DNA from: Bradyrhizobium elkanii USDA 76
GTDB lineage: Bacteria; Pseudomonadota; Alphaproteobacteria; Rhizobiales; Xanthobacteraceae
Reading direction: 5' to 3'
DNA: 64,000 bases
Assembly (NCBI RefSeq): GCF_023278185.1
Contig: NZ_CP066356.1
Span: forward strand, 7,742,001-7,806,000
Shown piece after piece: positions 1 to 10,704 of this stretch. The notes under the pieces are model-generated. The model was not told the DNA's origin. It saw only the letters and a list, made by a program, of their open reading frames with translations, and did no database searches. Position 1 is the first letter of the stretch; every line of letters begins with the position of its first letter. Position numbers and translations under genes: made by a program.

Positions 1-1
1 G

Positions 2-2393
<2,392 letters not shown>

Positions 2394-2395
<2 letters not shown>

Positions 2396-2426
2396 CCGCT
2401 GCCTGGGCTGAAGGCCCGAAGCGGTC
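2394..2426 (+). terminator. Possible terminator hairpin after carB
   Basis: GACCGCT (2394-2400) pairs perfectly with AGCGGTC (2420-2426), with an inner GGGC/GCCC stem. The hairpin starts inside the carB stop codon. No T-run follows (AATTAGCC), so intrinsic termination is uncertain; it may instead protect the 3' end. Confidence 0.4.
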
Positions 2427-2589
2427 AATTAGCCGAATGGCTGGAACTCACCGCGCGATTGGATGTTGTCACGGCCCTTAGCGGGGCCGAAAATCACTGG
2501 GCTTCCGGGCGCGTTGGCGCCCTGATTCCTGCGTTAGCTGAACTGGATATTCGTGCACGGCCGCCGGGCGCGCGCGATGAAGGACGAAG

Positions 2590-3066
2590 ATGATGGATAA
2601 GGTTCCGATGACCGCGGGCGGATACGCCGCGCTGACGGACGAGTTGAAGCATCGCCAATCGGTGGATCGTCCGCGCATCATCGAACACATCGCGGAAGCG
2701 CGCTCGCACGGCGATCTCTCGGAGAACGCCGAGTATCACGCCGCCAAGGAAGAGCAGTCGCACAACGAGGGCCGCATCGCCGAGCTCGAGGACAAGCTCG
2801 CGCGCGCCGACATCATCGACATTTCGAAACTGTCAGGCGACACCATCAAGTTCGGCGCGACCGTGACGCTGATCGATGAGGACACCGAGAAGAAGGCGGT
2901 GTGGCAGATCGTCGGCGAAGTCGAGGCCGACGCCAAGAAAGGCCGCATCTCCATCACCTCGCCACTTGCGCGCGCGCTGATCGGCAAGAAGAAGGGGACC
3001 ACCGTCGAGGTGATGGCGCCGGGCGGAGCCAAGGCCTACGAGATCACCAAGGTCGAGTGGCGGTAG
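2590..3066 (+). CDS. greA: Transcription elongation factor GreA
   Basis: GreA rescues backtracked RNA polymerase by stimulating transcript cleavage through the secondary channel. The 158-residue product has the normal family length. The N-terminal coiled coil (about residues 5-75) contains the usual acidic tip region, with the [16 protein letters not shown] motif, and is followed by the FKBP-like C-terminal domain ([10 protein letters not shown] onward). Two ATG codons are adjacent (2590 and 2593), and the second would give the common MDK start; the choice changes one residue. It stands alone after carB and is closed by a strong intrinsic terminator, so it is probably a separate unit. Confidence 0.96.
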   Translation: MMDKVPMTAGGYAALTDELKHRQSVDRPRIIEHIAEARSHGDLSENAEYHAAKEEQSHNEGRIAELEDKLARADIIDISKLSGDTIKFGATVTLIDEDTEKKAVWQIVGEVEADAKKGRISITSPLARALIGKKKGTTVEVMAPGGAKAYEITKVEWR

Positions 3067-3087
3067 TTACCTTCACGTGACTGGTGC

Positions 3088-3119
3088 AAAAAAGCCGCGT
3101 CTCGCACGCGGCTTTTTTT
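3088..3119 (+). terminator. Rho-independent terminator of greA
   Basis: GCCGCGT (3094-3100) pairs with ACGCGGC (3106-3112) around a CTCGC loop. The stem is flanked by AAAAAA on the left and TTTTTTT on the right, 22 bp after the greA stop. The symmetry means it could also work on the minus strand. Confidence 0.9.
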
Positions 3120-3413
3120 ATGCCCCGCGTTTCTCCCCGGTCTGACAGCAATGTGAATGGAGAGCCGCTGCACGCCATGCCAGTGAGGCCGTGACATGTT
3201 TATGCAGCATAATCATGTCGGGAGAAGGAGTTCCGGCTGACGATGGCGTCGCAACACGCATCACTGCGCGTCACCGTGCCGCTGCCGCGTTCTCTCGCAA
3301 CTGCCGTCGTGCGAGGAATGATTCCAGGCGCGAGGTGTTGACATCACACTCCGGTGGCGGACACCGTGTGTTTCTGCTTCGTGCAACGTTCCAGTGTGTC
3401 AAACAGGGGGTAA
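3120..3413. other. Gene-free leader of the DoxX gene
   Basis: I find no credible gene here. A perfect TTGACA lies at 3338-3343, but no good -10 hexamer follows at 16-18 bp. An open frame from 3191 runs into the DoxX gene in another frame and has no recognisable content. GGGGG at 3404-3408 is the ribosome-binding site of the DoxX gene. Confidence 0.4.
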
Positions 3414-3815
3414 ATGACAATGGACCAGATGCTATCCAAGTTTCAGCCGGTGGCACTCAGCCTGTTCCGGTTCATCACCGGACTGCTGCTGTTTCAGTTC
3501 GGCGTCGCCAAGCTTTTGAAGTTCCCGCCCGGGACAATGTTCGAGAAGGTCGAACTGTTCTCGTTGATCGGAGCCGCCGGCGCGCTCGAGTTGGTCCTGG
3601 GCGGGCTGCTGATGATCGGCCTGTTTTCACGGATCGTGGCCTTCATCCTGGCGGGTGAAATGGCTTTCGCCTACTTCATCGGCCACTTCCCGAAAGGCTT
3701 CTATCCGCTGCTCAACAACGGCAGTCTGGCGATCGCGTTCTGCTTTGCCTGCCTCTACCTTGCGACCTCGGGTCCAGGTCCGATCAGCGTCGACGCTGCG
3801 ATGGGGAAGAGGTAA
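3414..3815 (+). CDS. DoxX family inner-membrane protein
   Basis: A 133-residue hydrophobic protein with about four membrane segments. They begin near residue 12 (ALSLFRFITGLLLFQFGVAK), near 45, near 68 (IVAFILAGEMAFAYF) and near 98 (LAIAFCFACLYLA). The arginine in the first helix and the GLLMIGLFSR turn are typical of the DoxX/DoxD family. DoxX proteins are quinone-linked membrane components in some organisms and have been tied to redox or thiol-stress complexes; the exact role here is unknown. The start is ATG 3414 with a GGGGG SD five bases upstream; a second ATG lies two codons on. It is a single gene between greA and a palindromic repeat. Confidence 0.85.
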   Translation: MTMDQMLSKFQPVALSLFRFITGLLLFQFGVAKLLKFPPGTMFEKVELFSLIGAAGALELVLGGLLMIGLFSRIVAFILAGEMAFAYFIGHFPKGFYPLLNNGSLAIAFCFACLYLATSGPGPISVDAAMGKR

Positions 3816-3823
3816 CGGACAAC

Positions 3824-3942
3824 ATCGTCATTGCGAGCGAAGCGAAGCAATCCACCTCACTGCAAGCGGGAGCATGGATTGCTTCGTCGCTTCAGCGCAA
3901 AATTGCTTCGCAATTTTGTCGCGAGCTCCTCGCAATGACGAT
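3824..3942. repeat. Palindromic intergenic repeat (ATTGCGAG type)
   Basis: The terminal arms ATCGTCATTGCGAG (3824-3837) and CTCGCAATGACGAT (3929-3942) are perfect inverted repeats. Internal hairpins include AAAATTGCTTCGCAATTTT. A related internal piece recurs at about 34611-34657. It lies between the convergent DoxX and lrp genes. Confidence 0.85.
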
Positions 3943-3953
3943 TGAATGCGGAC

Positions 3954-4433
3954 TCAGCCGACCGCCTTCAATCCCAGCGGCACCGCGGCCTCGTATTTCG
4001 AATTGTGCAGCACCAGCGACGTCCTGACGTTGCGCACATGCGGCGCGGCCGTCAGGTGGGTGACGAAATCCTGGAATGTCGCCATGTCGGGCGCGACGCA
4101 TTTGAGGATGAAATCGACTTCACCCGACAGCATCCAGCATTCCCGCACCAGCGGCTCGGCGCGCACGAAATTCTCGAAGGCGCGGAGGTCGGCGTCGGCT
4201 TGGCTCGACAGATGCACCGAGGCGAACACCGTGACGTCGTAGCCGAGGCGGCGCGGATCGAGCAGGCCGCGGTATCCCTGGATGTAGCCTTCCTCCTCCA
4301 GCGCCCGGACCCTGCGCAGGCAGGGCGGCGGCGAGATACCGACGCGTTTGGCCAGTTCCACATTGGTGATTCGGCCATCGGCCTGGATCTCGGCGAGGAT
4401 TTTGAGGTCGATCTCGTCAAGGTTCTTCGACAC
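3954..4433 (-). CDS. Lrp/AsnC family transcriptional regulator
   Basis: A 159-residue leucine-responsive-regulator-type protein. The N-terminal winged helix-turn-helix (LDEIDLKILAEIQADGRITN, then ELAKRVGISPPPCLRRVR) is followed by a RAM ligand-binding/oligomerisation domain (about residues 65-155, including MLSGEVDFILKCV). I chose the GTG at 4433 because the homologous region begins there and AGGGA lies about 12 bases upstream; the open frame extends 25 codons further without motif content. It is divergent from trxB across a 283-bp region with two AT-centred palindromes that could be its operators. The regulated amino acid is not predictable. Confidence 0.92.
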   Translation of the reverse strand: MSKNLDEIDLKILAEIQADGRITNVELAKRVGISPPPCLRRVRALEEEGYIQGYRGLLDPRRLGYDVTVFASVHLSSQADADLRAFENFVRAEPLVRECWMLSGEVDFILKCVAPDMATFQDFVTHLTAAPHVRNVRTSLVLHNSKYEAAVPLGLKAVG

Positions 4434-4509
4434 GCGACTACAGTTCCCTAGGGGTTTGGATGGCTTGGCAGGTCCGCCGGCAACTCTCATAGCGCAGCCA
4501 GCCGGCACT

Positions 4510-4526
4510 GCGCAATTTTATTGCGC
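4510..4526. promoter_or_regulatory. Palindrome in the lrp-trxB intergenic region
   Basis: GCGCAAT-TTT-ATTGCGC is a perfect 17-bp palindrome with an AT centre, about 77 bp upstream of the lrp start. Lrp/AsnC sites are typically imperfect palindromes with an AT core, so autoregulation is a reasonable inference. Confidence 0.4.
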
Positions 4527-4587
4527 GTGCAGCGCACGATTTCGCGAATGTGACCTTCAGTTCCGGGGAAAAATCGCTGCCATGGAT

Positions 4588-4600
4588 TGCAAATCTTGCA
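4588..4600. promoter_or_regulatory. Second palindrome between lrp and trxB
   Basis: TGCAA-ATC-TTGCA is a perfect palindrome, followed by AGCTTGCCAG, which repeats half of it. It lies about 117 bp before trxB. With the 4510-4526 site it gives two operator-like elements in one divergent region. Confidence 0.35.
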
Positions 4601-4716
4601 TAGCTTGCCAGATATCCTAGACTTGGATTTGACACTTTTAGCACCGCCGTGACCCGCCTCCGGGGTGCTTCCCACACAAGTCCCCGTCAAAGTCCCCAGA
4701 AGAGAGGGATCAGCTA

Positions 4717-5682
4717 ATGCCCGCGCCTGTCCACGCCAAGGTCGTCATCATCGGGTCCGGCCCCGCCGGCTACACCGCAGCGATCTACGCGGCACGCGCG
4801 ATGCTCGAGCCGGTGCTGATCCAGGGCATCCAGCCGGGCGGGCAACTCACCATCACCACCGACGTCGAGAACTATCCCGGCTTCGCCGATGTGATCCAGG
4901 GCCCCTGGCTGATGGAGCAGATGGAGAAGCAGGCGGCCCATGTCGGCACCAAGATCGTCACCGATCTCGTCAACAAGCTGGAACTCGGCCAGCGCCCGTT
5001 TCGCCTGACCTGCGATTCCGGCGACGTCTATCTCGCCGAGACCGTGATCCTCGCCACCGGTGCCCAGGCGCGCTGGCTCGGGCTGCCCTCGGAAGCAAAG
5101 TTCCAGGGCGGCGGCGTGTCGGCCTGCGCGACCTGCGATGGCTTTTTCTACCGCGGCAAGGACGTTGTGGTGGTCGGCGGCGGCAACACCGCCGTCGAGG
5201 AAGCGCTGTACCTGACCAATCACGCCTCCCAGGTCACCATCGTGCATCGCCGCGATCATTTTCGCGCCGAGCGCATCCTGCAGGAGCGGCTGTTCAAGAA
5301 TCCCAAGATCAAGGTGGTGTGGGATTCGGCGATCGACGAGATCTGCGGATCGGAGAACCCGAACAAGGTCACCCATGTGCGGCTGAGGAACGTCAAGACC
5401 GGCGCGCTCACGAACCTCAAAACCGACGGCGTCTTCATCGCGATCGGCCATGCGCCGGCGACGGAGCTCGTCAAAGGCCAGATCAAGCTGAAACCGTCGG
5501 GCTATGTCGAGGTGGCGCCGAACTCCACCGCGACCTCGATGCCCGGCCTGTTCGCCGCGGGCGACGTGGCGGATGAAACCTTCCGGCAGGCGGTCACCGC
5601 CGCCGGCCTCGGCTGCATGGCTGCGCTCGAGGCGGAACGCTTCCTGGCTCTTCGCGCGAGCGATCGCGCAGCGGCGGAATAA
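4717..5682 (+). CDS. trxB: Thioredoxin-disulfide reductase
   Basis: A flavoprotein that passes electrons from NADPH through FAD and a redox disulfide to thioredoxin in the cytoplasm. It has 321 residues, the normal size for the low-molecular-weight bacterial enzyme. Visible motifs are the FAD dinucleotide-binding GSGPAG (13-18), the redox-active CATC (137-140), the NADPH-binding GGGNTA (154-159) with HRRDHFRA downstream, and the C-terminal FAD motif near MPGLFAAGDVAD. The SD is AGAGAGGGA upstream. The LysR gene starts 2 bp after the stop, so the two are probably co-transcribed, while lrp is divergent. Confidence 0.97.
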   Translation: MPAPVHAKVVIIGSGPAGYTAAIYAARAMLEPVLIQGIQPGGQLTITTDVENYPGFADVIQGPWLMEQMEKQAAHVGTKIVTDLVNKLELGQRPFRLTCDSGDVYLAETVILATGAQARWLGLPSEAKFQGGGVSACATCDGFFYRGKDVVVVGGGNTAVEEALYLTNHASQVTIVHRRDHFRAERILQERLFKNPKIKVVWDSAIDEICGSENPNKVTHVRLRNVKTGALTNLKTDGVFIAIGHAPATELVKGQIKLKPSGYVEVAPNSTATSMPGLFAAGDVADETFRQAVTAAGLGCMAALEAERFLALRASDRAAAE

Positions 5683-5684
5683 TC

Positions 5685-6605
5685 ATGGCACGATCTCGCG
5701 ACGGATTTACGGATATGGATTGGGACAAGCTGAAGGTCTTTCACGCAGCGGCGGAGGCAGGCAGCTTCACACATGCCGGCGAACAGCTTGGCCTGTCGCA
5801 ATCGGCGGTCTCCCGCCAGGTCAGCGCGCTGGAGCAGGAGCTCTCGGTGTCGCTGTTTCACCGCCACGCCCGCGGCCTGATCCTCACCGAACAGGGCGAC
5901 CTCCTGTTCCGCACCGCGCATGACGTGTTCATGCAGCTGCAGGCGGCCCGCGCAAAGCTCACCGACAGCCGCGAGCGGCCGAGCGGCGACCTCAAGATCA
6001 CGACGCCGCCGGCGCTCGGCATCAACTGGCTGATCCCGCGGCTCGACGAGTTCACCGCGCTCTATCCCGACATCCGGATCTCGCTGATCGTCACTGACGA
6101 GGATCTCGACCTCTCGATGCGCGAGGCCGACGTCGCGATCCGCACCCGCAAGCCGACCCAGCCGGACCTGATCCAGCGCAAGCTGTTCTCGATCGGCTTC
6201 CATGCCTATTGCTCGCCGGAATATATCAAGCGCTTCGGCACGCCGCGCACGCTCGATGATCTTGACTCGCATCGCATCATCATGCTCGGCGACTCACAGG
6301 TGCCGGCACATCTGCAGAACCGCAGCTGGCTGATCGATGCCGGCCGCAACGGCTCCGGTCCGCGCGAGCCCTACTTCAAGGTCAACAACATCCTTGGCCT
6401 TGTGCGCGCCTGCCAGCAGGGCCTCGGCATCGCCGCGCTGCCGGACTATCTGGTCGAACAGAACAACCTCGTGCAGCTGTTCGGCGAGTCCGACTCGATC
6501 GCGCTCGACACCTACTTCGTCTATCCGGAAGAGCTGAAGACGGTGGCCCGAGTGCAAGTGTTTCGCGACTTCGTGGTCAGCAAAGCGCAGCGCTGGCCGT
6601 CCTGA
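5685..6605 (+). CDS. LysR family transcriptional regulator
   Basis: A 306-residue LysR-type regulator. The N-terminal winged helix-turn-helix spans about residues 13-72 (KLKVFHAAAEAGSFTHAG, then LGLSQSAVSRQVSALE). The periplasmic-binding-protein-like effector domain runs from about 100 to the end (GDLKITTPPALG, then VNNILGLVRACQQGLGIAALP). It starts 2 bp after trxB and the trxB end supplies its translation context, so the two form an operon. The effector and target genes are unknown; co-transcription with thioredoxin reductase suggests a redox-related role, which is inference only. Confidence 0.93.
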   Translation: MARSRDGFTDMDWDKLKVFHAAAEAGSFTHAGEQLGLSQSAVSRQVSALEQELSVSLFHRHARGLILTEQGDLLFRTAHDVFMQLQAARAKLTDSRERPSGDLKITTPPALGINWLIPRLDEFTALYPDIRISLIVTDEDLDLSMREADVAIRTRKPTQPDLIQRKLFSIGFHAYCSPEYIKRFGTPRTLDDLDSHRIIMLGDSQVPAHLQNRSWLIDAGRNGSGPREPYFKVNNILGLVRACQQGLGIAALPDYLVEQNNLVQLFGESDSIALDTYFVYPEELKTVARVQVFRDFVVSKAQRWPS

Positions 6606-6639
6606 TTAAGCCCGCCTTATAGGACTAGTTTATAGGGCT

Positions 6640-6862
6640 ATCGGTGCTGCCCCCGGTCTCCGCATGACTGACATGCGACCTGGATAGTTGCTGCATGGCA
6701 CAGATGGGGATCATAGTGTTTACACGCTGAGCGTTCGCGTCGCGCATATGTCCCCCTCCTCCAGTGGCGCGGAAGTTCAGTAATCCCTCTTGGAAGGTGA
6801 TTGTGTCGGCCTCACGTGGCCAATACCTTAAGCCGGGCTCACTCGAGCCCGGCTTTTTTTCA
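6640..6862 (+). ncRNA. Candidate structured small RNA upstream of a strong terminator
   Basis: No open frame here looks like a gene, yet the stretch is rich in stems and ends in a perfect intrinsic terminator 226-249 bp after the lysR stop. Stems read by eye are CGCATG/CATGCG (about 6660-6676) with a GGGGAT/GTCCCC pairing closing a GC-rich loop further on, and AAGGT/ACCTT enclosing GGCC/GGCC just before the terminator. It could be an independent sRNA or a long 3' UTR of trxB-lysR. I looked for 6S, tmRNA, SRP RNA and RNase P signatures and could not confirm any. The 5' end is a guess. Confidence 0.35.
6831..6860 (+). terminator. Rho-independent terminator
   Basis: AGCCGGGCTC (6831-6840) and GAGCCCGGCT (6845-6854) form a perfect 10-bp stem with an ACTC loop, followed by seven T residues. 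It ends either the trxB-lysR transcript or a separate small RNA. Confidence 0.9.
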
Positions 6863-6927
6863 TCGCTGTGCCTCTTCACCTCCGTGTCATGCGCAAAACG
6901 CGCCGCACGCGCCGATCAGCATGCGCA

Positions 6928-6956
6928 TTGACAACAACCTCGCAGCGCAACATCAT
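6928..6956 (+). promoter_or_regulatory. Sigma-70-like promoter in a gene-free stretch
   Basis: A perfect -35 TTGACA (6928-6933), a 17-bp spacer and a -10 CATCAT (6951-6956), which matches TATAAT at four positions including the two most conserved. Transcription would begin near 6963. Confidence 0.5.
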
Positions 6957-6962
6957 TGTCCC

Positions 6963-7093
6963 ATGATCACGACTTCGTGCGCCGTTCTGTCGTCGAAAAA
7001 AGCTCCCCTCCCGGGGACACGAGATCGCGCGCGATAAGATCACCTTCGCATTCAACCGATCCCGAAACCCCGCCGCCTGGACGGGGTTTTTTG
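6963..7093 (+). ncRNA. Candidate small RNA of about 130 nt
   Basis: The span is bounded by a promoter-like site (6928-6956) and a terminator (7065-7093), with no open frame of note. Internal stems readable by eye are CACGA/TCGTG (about 6968-6979), CCCC/GGGG around 7004-7016 and the self-complementary ATCGCGCGCGAT (about 7023-7034). The alternative is a leader or attenuator for the lyase gene at 7135, because the terminator lies 42 bp before its ATG. No family was recognised. Confidence 0.4.
7065..7093 (+). terminator. Rho-independent terminator upstream of the DapA-family gene
   Basis: AAACCCCG (7065-7072) pairs with CGGGGTTT (7082-7089) around CCGCCTGGA, followed by a T-run (7087-7092). It ends the candidate small RNA or attenuates the downstream gene. 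Confidence 0.85.
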
Positions 7094-7134
7094 TTGGTCC
7101 CGTCTCCGGCCTTGCCTTCTTGAGGAGATGGAAC

Positions 7135-8049
7135 ATGACCGATCTACACCAGCAATTGCAGGGCCTCTGGCTGCCCCTGATCACGCCATTCCGTAACGGC
7201 GAGCTCGACGTCACGTCGCTGCGGCGTCTCGTACGGCACTACGCCAATGGCCCCGTCGACGGGTTCATTCTCGGCGCAACCTCCGGCGAGGGCATGGCGC
7301 TCAGCATGGACGAGCTGGAGGGGCTGGTGAGCGTCGTGCTCGACGAGCTCAGTGCCAGCTCCCGCCATTTGCCGGTCTGTCTCGGGCTCTCCGGCGCCTC
7401 GACCGCCCGGATGAAGGAAGCGCTGGACGACACGGCCGACTGGCCGATCAACGGCTATTTGATCGCCAGCCCCTATTATATCAGGCCCTCGCAGCGCGGG
7501 CTCGTGCAGCACTTCAACGCGCTCGCCGATCACGCGTCGTGGCCGATCGTGCTTTACAACATTCCCTATCGCACGGCGGTAAACCTGACCAACGAAACGC
7601 TGCTGGCGCTCGCGGACCATCCGAACATCGTCGGCATGAAGGATTGCTGCGCCGACCGCGCGCAGTCGATCGACTTCCTCAACCGCCGGCCGGCCGGCTT
7701 CCGCGTGCTGACCGGCGAGGATGCACAGACCTTCGATGCGCTCTCGGACGGCGCCGACGGCGCAATCCTGCTGTCCGCACATCTGGAAACAAACACCTTC
7801 GCTGCGATCCGCACGCTGCTGCAGCAGGGCCAGCGCGACGCGGCGCTGGCCGCCTGGCAGAGCGTCGTCGGCCTGACGCGGCTGTTGTTCGCCGAACCGA
7901 GCCCTGCGCCGGCCAAGCACTGGCTGTGGCGGCAGGGGTTGATCGACAGCCCCGAGGTGCGGCTGCCGATGGTCGCGGTGAGCGAAGATCTCGCAACCTG
8001 GCTCGACGCCGAGATGGAACGCCGCGCGCAGTTGCTGCTGCCGGCGTGA
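7135..8049 (+). CDS. DapA-family (dihydrodipicolinate synthase / N-acetylneuraminate lyase) aldolase
   Basis: A 304-residue class I aldolase of the DHDPS/NAL superfamily, which makes or cleaves carbon bonds through a Schiff base with pyruvate. Seen: the N-terminal LWLPLITPF, the GATSGEG pyruvate-binding loop (GTTGE in true DapA), the catalytic tyrosine in YNIPYRT and the Schiff-base lysine in GMKDCC. The changed GATSGEG loop, and PYR where DapA usually has PSR, argue against lysine-pathway DapA and for a paralogue acting on another keto acid. The start is ATG 7135 with GAGGAGA at 7122-7128. It is a single gene between a terminator and an inverted repeat. Confidence 0.85.
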   Translation: MTDLHQQLQGLWLPLITPFRNGELDVTSLRRLVRHYANGPVDGFILGATSGEGMALSMDELEGLVSVVLDELSASSRHLPVCLGLSGASTARMKEALDDTADWPINGYLIASPYYIRPSQRGLVQHFNALADHASWPIVLYNIPYRTAVNLTNETLLALADHPNIVGMKDCCADRAQSIDFLNRRPAGFRVLTGEDAQTFDALSDGADGAILLSAHLETNTFAAIRTLLQQGQRDAALAAWQSVVGLTRLLFAEPSPAPAKHWLWRQGLIDSPEVRLPMVAVSEDLATWLDAEMERRAQLLLPA

Positions 8050-8068
8050 ATGCCCCGGCCATACTCTG

Positions 8069-8266
8069 CTCCCTCGCCCCGGTCTTGCGGGGAGAGGGTT
8101 GGGGTGAGGGGCTGCTTCCGCGCAAACGGCGAGAGATAGACTCGTGGAGAGTCCCCCTCACCCGGATCGCATCTTGCGATGGGACATAGCCGAAGCTCTG
8201 CTTCGGCGTCCTTAGCCACGGCCGCCGGAGGCGGCCTATGCCTCTCCCCGCAAGCGGGGCGAGGTA
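8069..8266. repeat. Large inverted-repeat element (CTCCCTCGCCCC type)
   Basis: The left part CTCCCTCGCCCC...TTGCGGGGAGAGGG and the right part CCTCTCCCCGCAAGCGGGGCGAGG are inverted copies. They enclose CCCTCACCCGGATCGCATCTTGCGATG and a GAAGC/GCTTC stem. It carries no open frame, so it is a MITE-like or REP-cluster element. A related one sits at 57031-57205. It separates two convergent genes. Confidence 0.75.
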
Positions 8267-8273
8267 AGAAAGC

Positions 8274-10667
8274 TCAATCCAGCTTCACCCGCGAGAGCCT
8301 GAGCGCATTACCGATCACGCTCACCGAGGACAGCGCCATCGCGGCGGCGCCGACCATCGGCGACAGCAGGATGCCGAACAGCGGATACAGCACGCCGGCC
8401 GCGATCGGCACGCCGGCCGCATTGTAGACGAACGCGAACGCCAGGTTCTGGCGGATGTTGCGCATGGTCGCGACCGACAGCCGCCGCGCGCGCACGAGGC
8501 CCATCAGGTCGCCGGTCAAAAGCGTGATGCCGGCGCTCTCGATCGCGACGTCGGTGCCGCCGCCCATCGCGATGCCGACATCGGCAGCGGCGAGCGCCGG
8601 CGCGTCATTGACGCCGTCGCCTGCCATTGCGACGGTGCGCCCCTCGCCGCGCAGCCGCTGCACGACCTCGCTCTTGCGCTCCGGCAGAACGCCGGCCTCG
8701 ACCTCGTCGATGCCGAGCGTCTTTGCCACCGCCCGCGCGGTGGTCTCATTGTCGCCGGTCAACATCACGATGCGCAGGCCCTCGGCACGCAGCGCCTGCA
8801 GCGCGCTCGTCGCGGACGGCTTGACCGGATCGGCAATCGCGATCACCCCGGCGATGCGGCCATCGACCGCGACATAGATCGCCGTCGCGCCGTCCCGCCG
8901 CGCGGCCTCGGCCGCCTCGTCGAGCGCTGCCGTCGCGATCTTCAGTTCGGCCATCAGCACCGCGTTGCCGAGCGCAACCTGCCTGCCTTCGACCGTGCCG
9001 GTCGCACCCTTGCCGGAGGGCGAGGCAAAATTGCTGACGACGGCGGATGCAAGCTTGCGCTCCCTGGCAGCGGCGATGATCGCCTGCGCCAGCGGATGCT
9101 CGCTGCCCTGCTCGACACTGGCGGCAATGCGCAGCAGATCGCTCTCGTCGAACCCTGCGGCGGCAATGACGCGCACGACCTTCGGCTTGCCCTCGGTGAG
9201 CGTGCCGGTCTTGTCGATGACGAGCGTATCGATCGCCTCCATCCGCTCGAGCGCCTGCGCGTCGCGGATCAGGATGCCGGAATGCGCGCCGCGGCCGACA
9301 CCGACCATGATCGACATCGGCGTCGCCAATCCCAGCGCGCACGGGCAGGCGATGATCAGCACCGTGACGGCGGCGACCAGCGCGAAGGTCAGGCGCGGCT
9401 CGGGGCCGAACAGCGTCCAGGCGATGAAGGCGAGCACGGCGGCGGCGATCACCGCCGGCACGAACCAGCCGGCGACACGATCGGCCAGCCGCTGGATCGG
9501 CGCGCGTGAGCGCTGCGCCTTCGCCACCATGTCGACGATCCGCGACAGCATGGTGTCGCGGCCGATCTTCTCGGCGCGCATCACGAGGCCGCCGCTCTGG
9601 TTGACCGTGCCGCCGATCACCCTCTCGCCTTCGGCCTTCGCGACCGGCATCGACTCGCCGGTAACCATGGACTCGTCAATGACCGCACTGCCCTCGACGA
9701 CGACGCCGTCGACCGGAACCTTCTCGCCCGGCCGCACGCGCAGGCGGTCGCCGACCTTGATCGCGTCGATGTCGATGTCCTCGTCGCCATGCTCGGTGAC
9801 ACGCCGCGCGGTCTTGGGCGCGAGGCCGAGCAGCGCGCGGATCGCGCCCGAGGTCTGCGCGCGGGCGCGCAATTCCAGCACCTGGCCGAGCAGCACCAGC
9901 ACCGTGATCACGGCCGCCGCCTCGAAATACACCGCGACCGCGCCGTGCATGTCGCGGAACGCAGGCGGGAACAGCTGCGGCGCCAGCGTCGCGACCACGC
10001 TGTAGACATAGGCGACGCCCGTGCCCATCGCGATCAGCGTGAACATGTTGAGATTGCGGGTGACCAGCGACTGCCAGCCGCGCACGAAGAACGGCGCACC
10101 GGCCCACAGCACGACCGGCGTCGCCAGCACGAGTGAGATCCAGTTCGACCAGCCCTGTGGCACCAGATGCATCAGCCCGAGATGGCTGCCCATCTCGAGC
10201 ACGAACACCGGCAAGGTCAGCGCGAGGCCGATCCAGAATCGCCGCGTCATGTCGATCAGTTCAGGATCCGGTCCGTCGTCGAGCGAGACCTGCTCGGGCT
10301 CCAGCGCCATGCCGCAGATCGGGCAGCTGCCGGGGCCGACCTGACGCACCTCGGGATGCATCGGGCAGGTGTAGATGGTGCCCGCGGGCGCCGGCGGTTC
10401 GGGTTCACGCGGCTTGAGGAATTTCTCCGGCTCGGCCTCGAAGCGCTCGCGGCAGCGGCCGCTGCAGAACAGGTACTCCTCGCCCTTGTAGCTGAAGCGA
10501 TGCTTGGCGGTCGTCGGGTTGACCTTCATGCCGCAGACCGGATCGATCGCGAACGCCGCCTCGGCCGGCGTCGTGTCGTGATCATGCTTGCCGCCGCAGC
10601 AGGAATGCGCGGCCGCGCCGTTGTGGTGATGATTCGCGTGCGAATGGTCGTGCTTTGCGTGTGCCAC
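8274..10667 (-). CDS. copA: Copper-translocating P1B-type ATPase
   Basis: A 797-residue inner-membrane pump that exports Cu+ from the cytoplasm at the cost of ATP. In order: a His/Cys-rich tail (residues 1-35, with HHH and CCGG), a YHS domain (about 42-85, DPVCGMKV and FCSGRC), a heavy-metal-binding domain (about 97-125, YTCPMHPE and CPICGMAL), membrane helices, the A-domain TGES, the transmembrane CPC ([11 protein letters not shown]), the phosphorylation motif DKTGT, the SEHPLA histidine motif and the hinge GDGVND. The classic GMxCxxC HMA domain is absent and the YHS/HMBD pair takes its place. It is divergent from csoR with the operator between them, so copper-induced expression is likely. 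Confidence 0.95.
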   Translation of the reverse strand: MAHAKHDHSHANHHHNGAAAHSCCGGKHDHDTTPAEAAFAIDPVCGMKVNPTTAKHRFSYKGEEYLFCSGRCRERFEAEPEKFLKPREPEPPAPAGTIYTCPMHPEVRQVGPGSCPICGMALEPEQVSLDDGPDPELIDMTRRFWIGLALTLPVFVLEMGSHLGLMHLVPQGWSNWISLVLATPVVLWAGAPFFVRGWQSLVTRNLNMFTLIAMGTGVAYVYSVVATLAPQLFPPAFRDMHGAVAVYFEAAAVITVLVLLGQVLELRARAQTSGAIRALLGLAPKTARRVTEHGDEDIDIDAIKVGDRLRVRPGEKVPVDGVVVEGSAVIDESMVTGESMPVAKAEGERVIGGTVNQSGGLVMRAEKIGRDTMLSRIVDMVAKAQRSRAPIQRLADRVAGWFVPAVIAAAVLAFIAWTLFGPEPRLTFALVAAVTVLIIACPCALGLATPMSIMVGVGRGAHSGILIRDAQALERMEAIDTLVIDKTGTLTEGKPKVVRVIAAAGFDESDLLRIAASVEQGSEHPLAQAIIAAARERKLASAVVSNFASPSGKGATGTVEGRQVALGNAVLMAELKIATAALDEAAEAARRDGATAIYVAVDGRIAGVIAIADPVKPSATSALQALRAEGLRIVMLTGDNETTARAVAKTLGIDEVEAGVLPERKSEVVQRLRGEGRTVAMAGDGVNDAPALAAADVGIAMGGGTDVAIESAGITLLTGDLMGLVRARRLSVATMRNIRQNLAFAFVYNAAGVPIAAGVLYPLFGILLSPMVGAAAMALSSVSVIGNALRLSRVKLD

Positions 10668-10704
10668 GAAACTCTTCCCGGCCGCTAACCCGGCCTCTTG
10701 ATTT

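Noticed and set aside
3338..3366. Promoter for the DoxX gene from a perfect TTGACA
   Set aside because: The sequence 17 bp downstream (ACACCG) is a poor -10, so it is noted only in the leader description.
3191..3658. Frame upstream of and overlapping the DoxX gene
   Set aside because: Low-complexity, no SD and conflicts with a clear membrane protein gene.
6660..6790. Cobalamin riboswitch suggested by a CAGTGGC string
   Set aside because: Only one short string matches; the B12 box and the remaining aptamer segments are absent.
6606..7134. tmRNA, 6S RNA, SRP RNA or RNase P RNA in the gene-free stretch
   Set aside because: No T-loop/CCA acceptor, tag frame, SRP GGAAG core or RNase P core was found. 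A 6S fold could not be shown by eye, so only a generic ncRNA candidate is reported.
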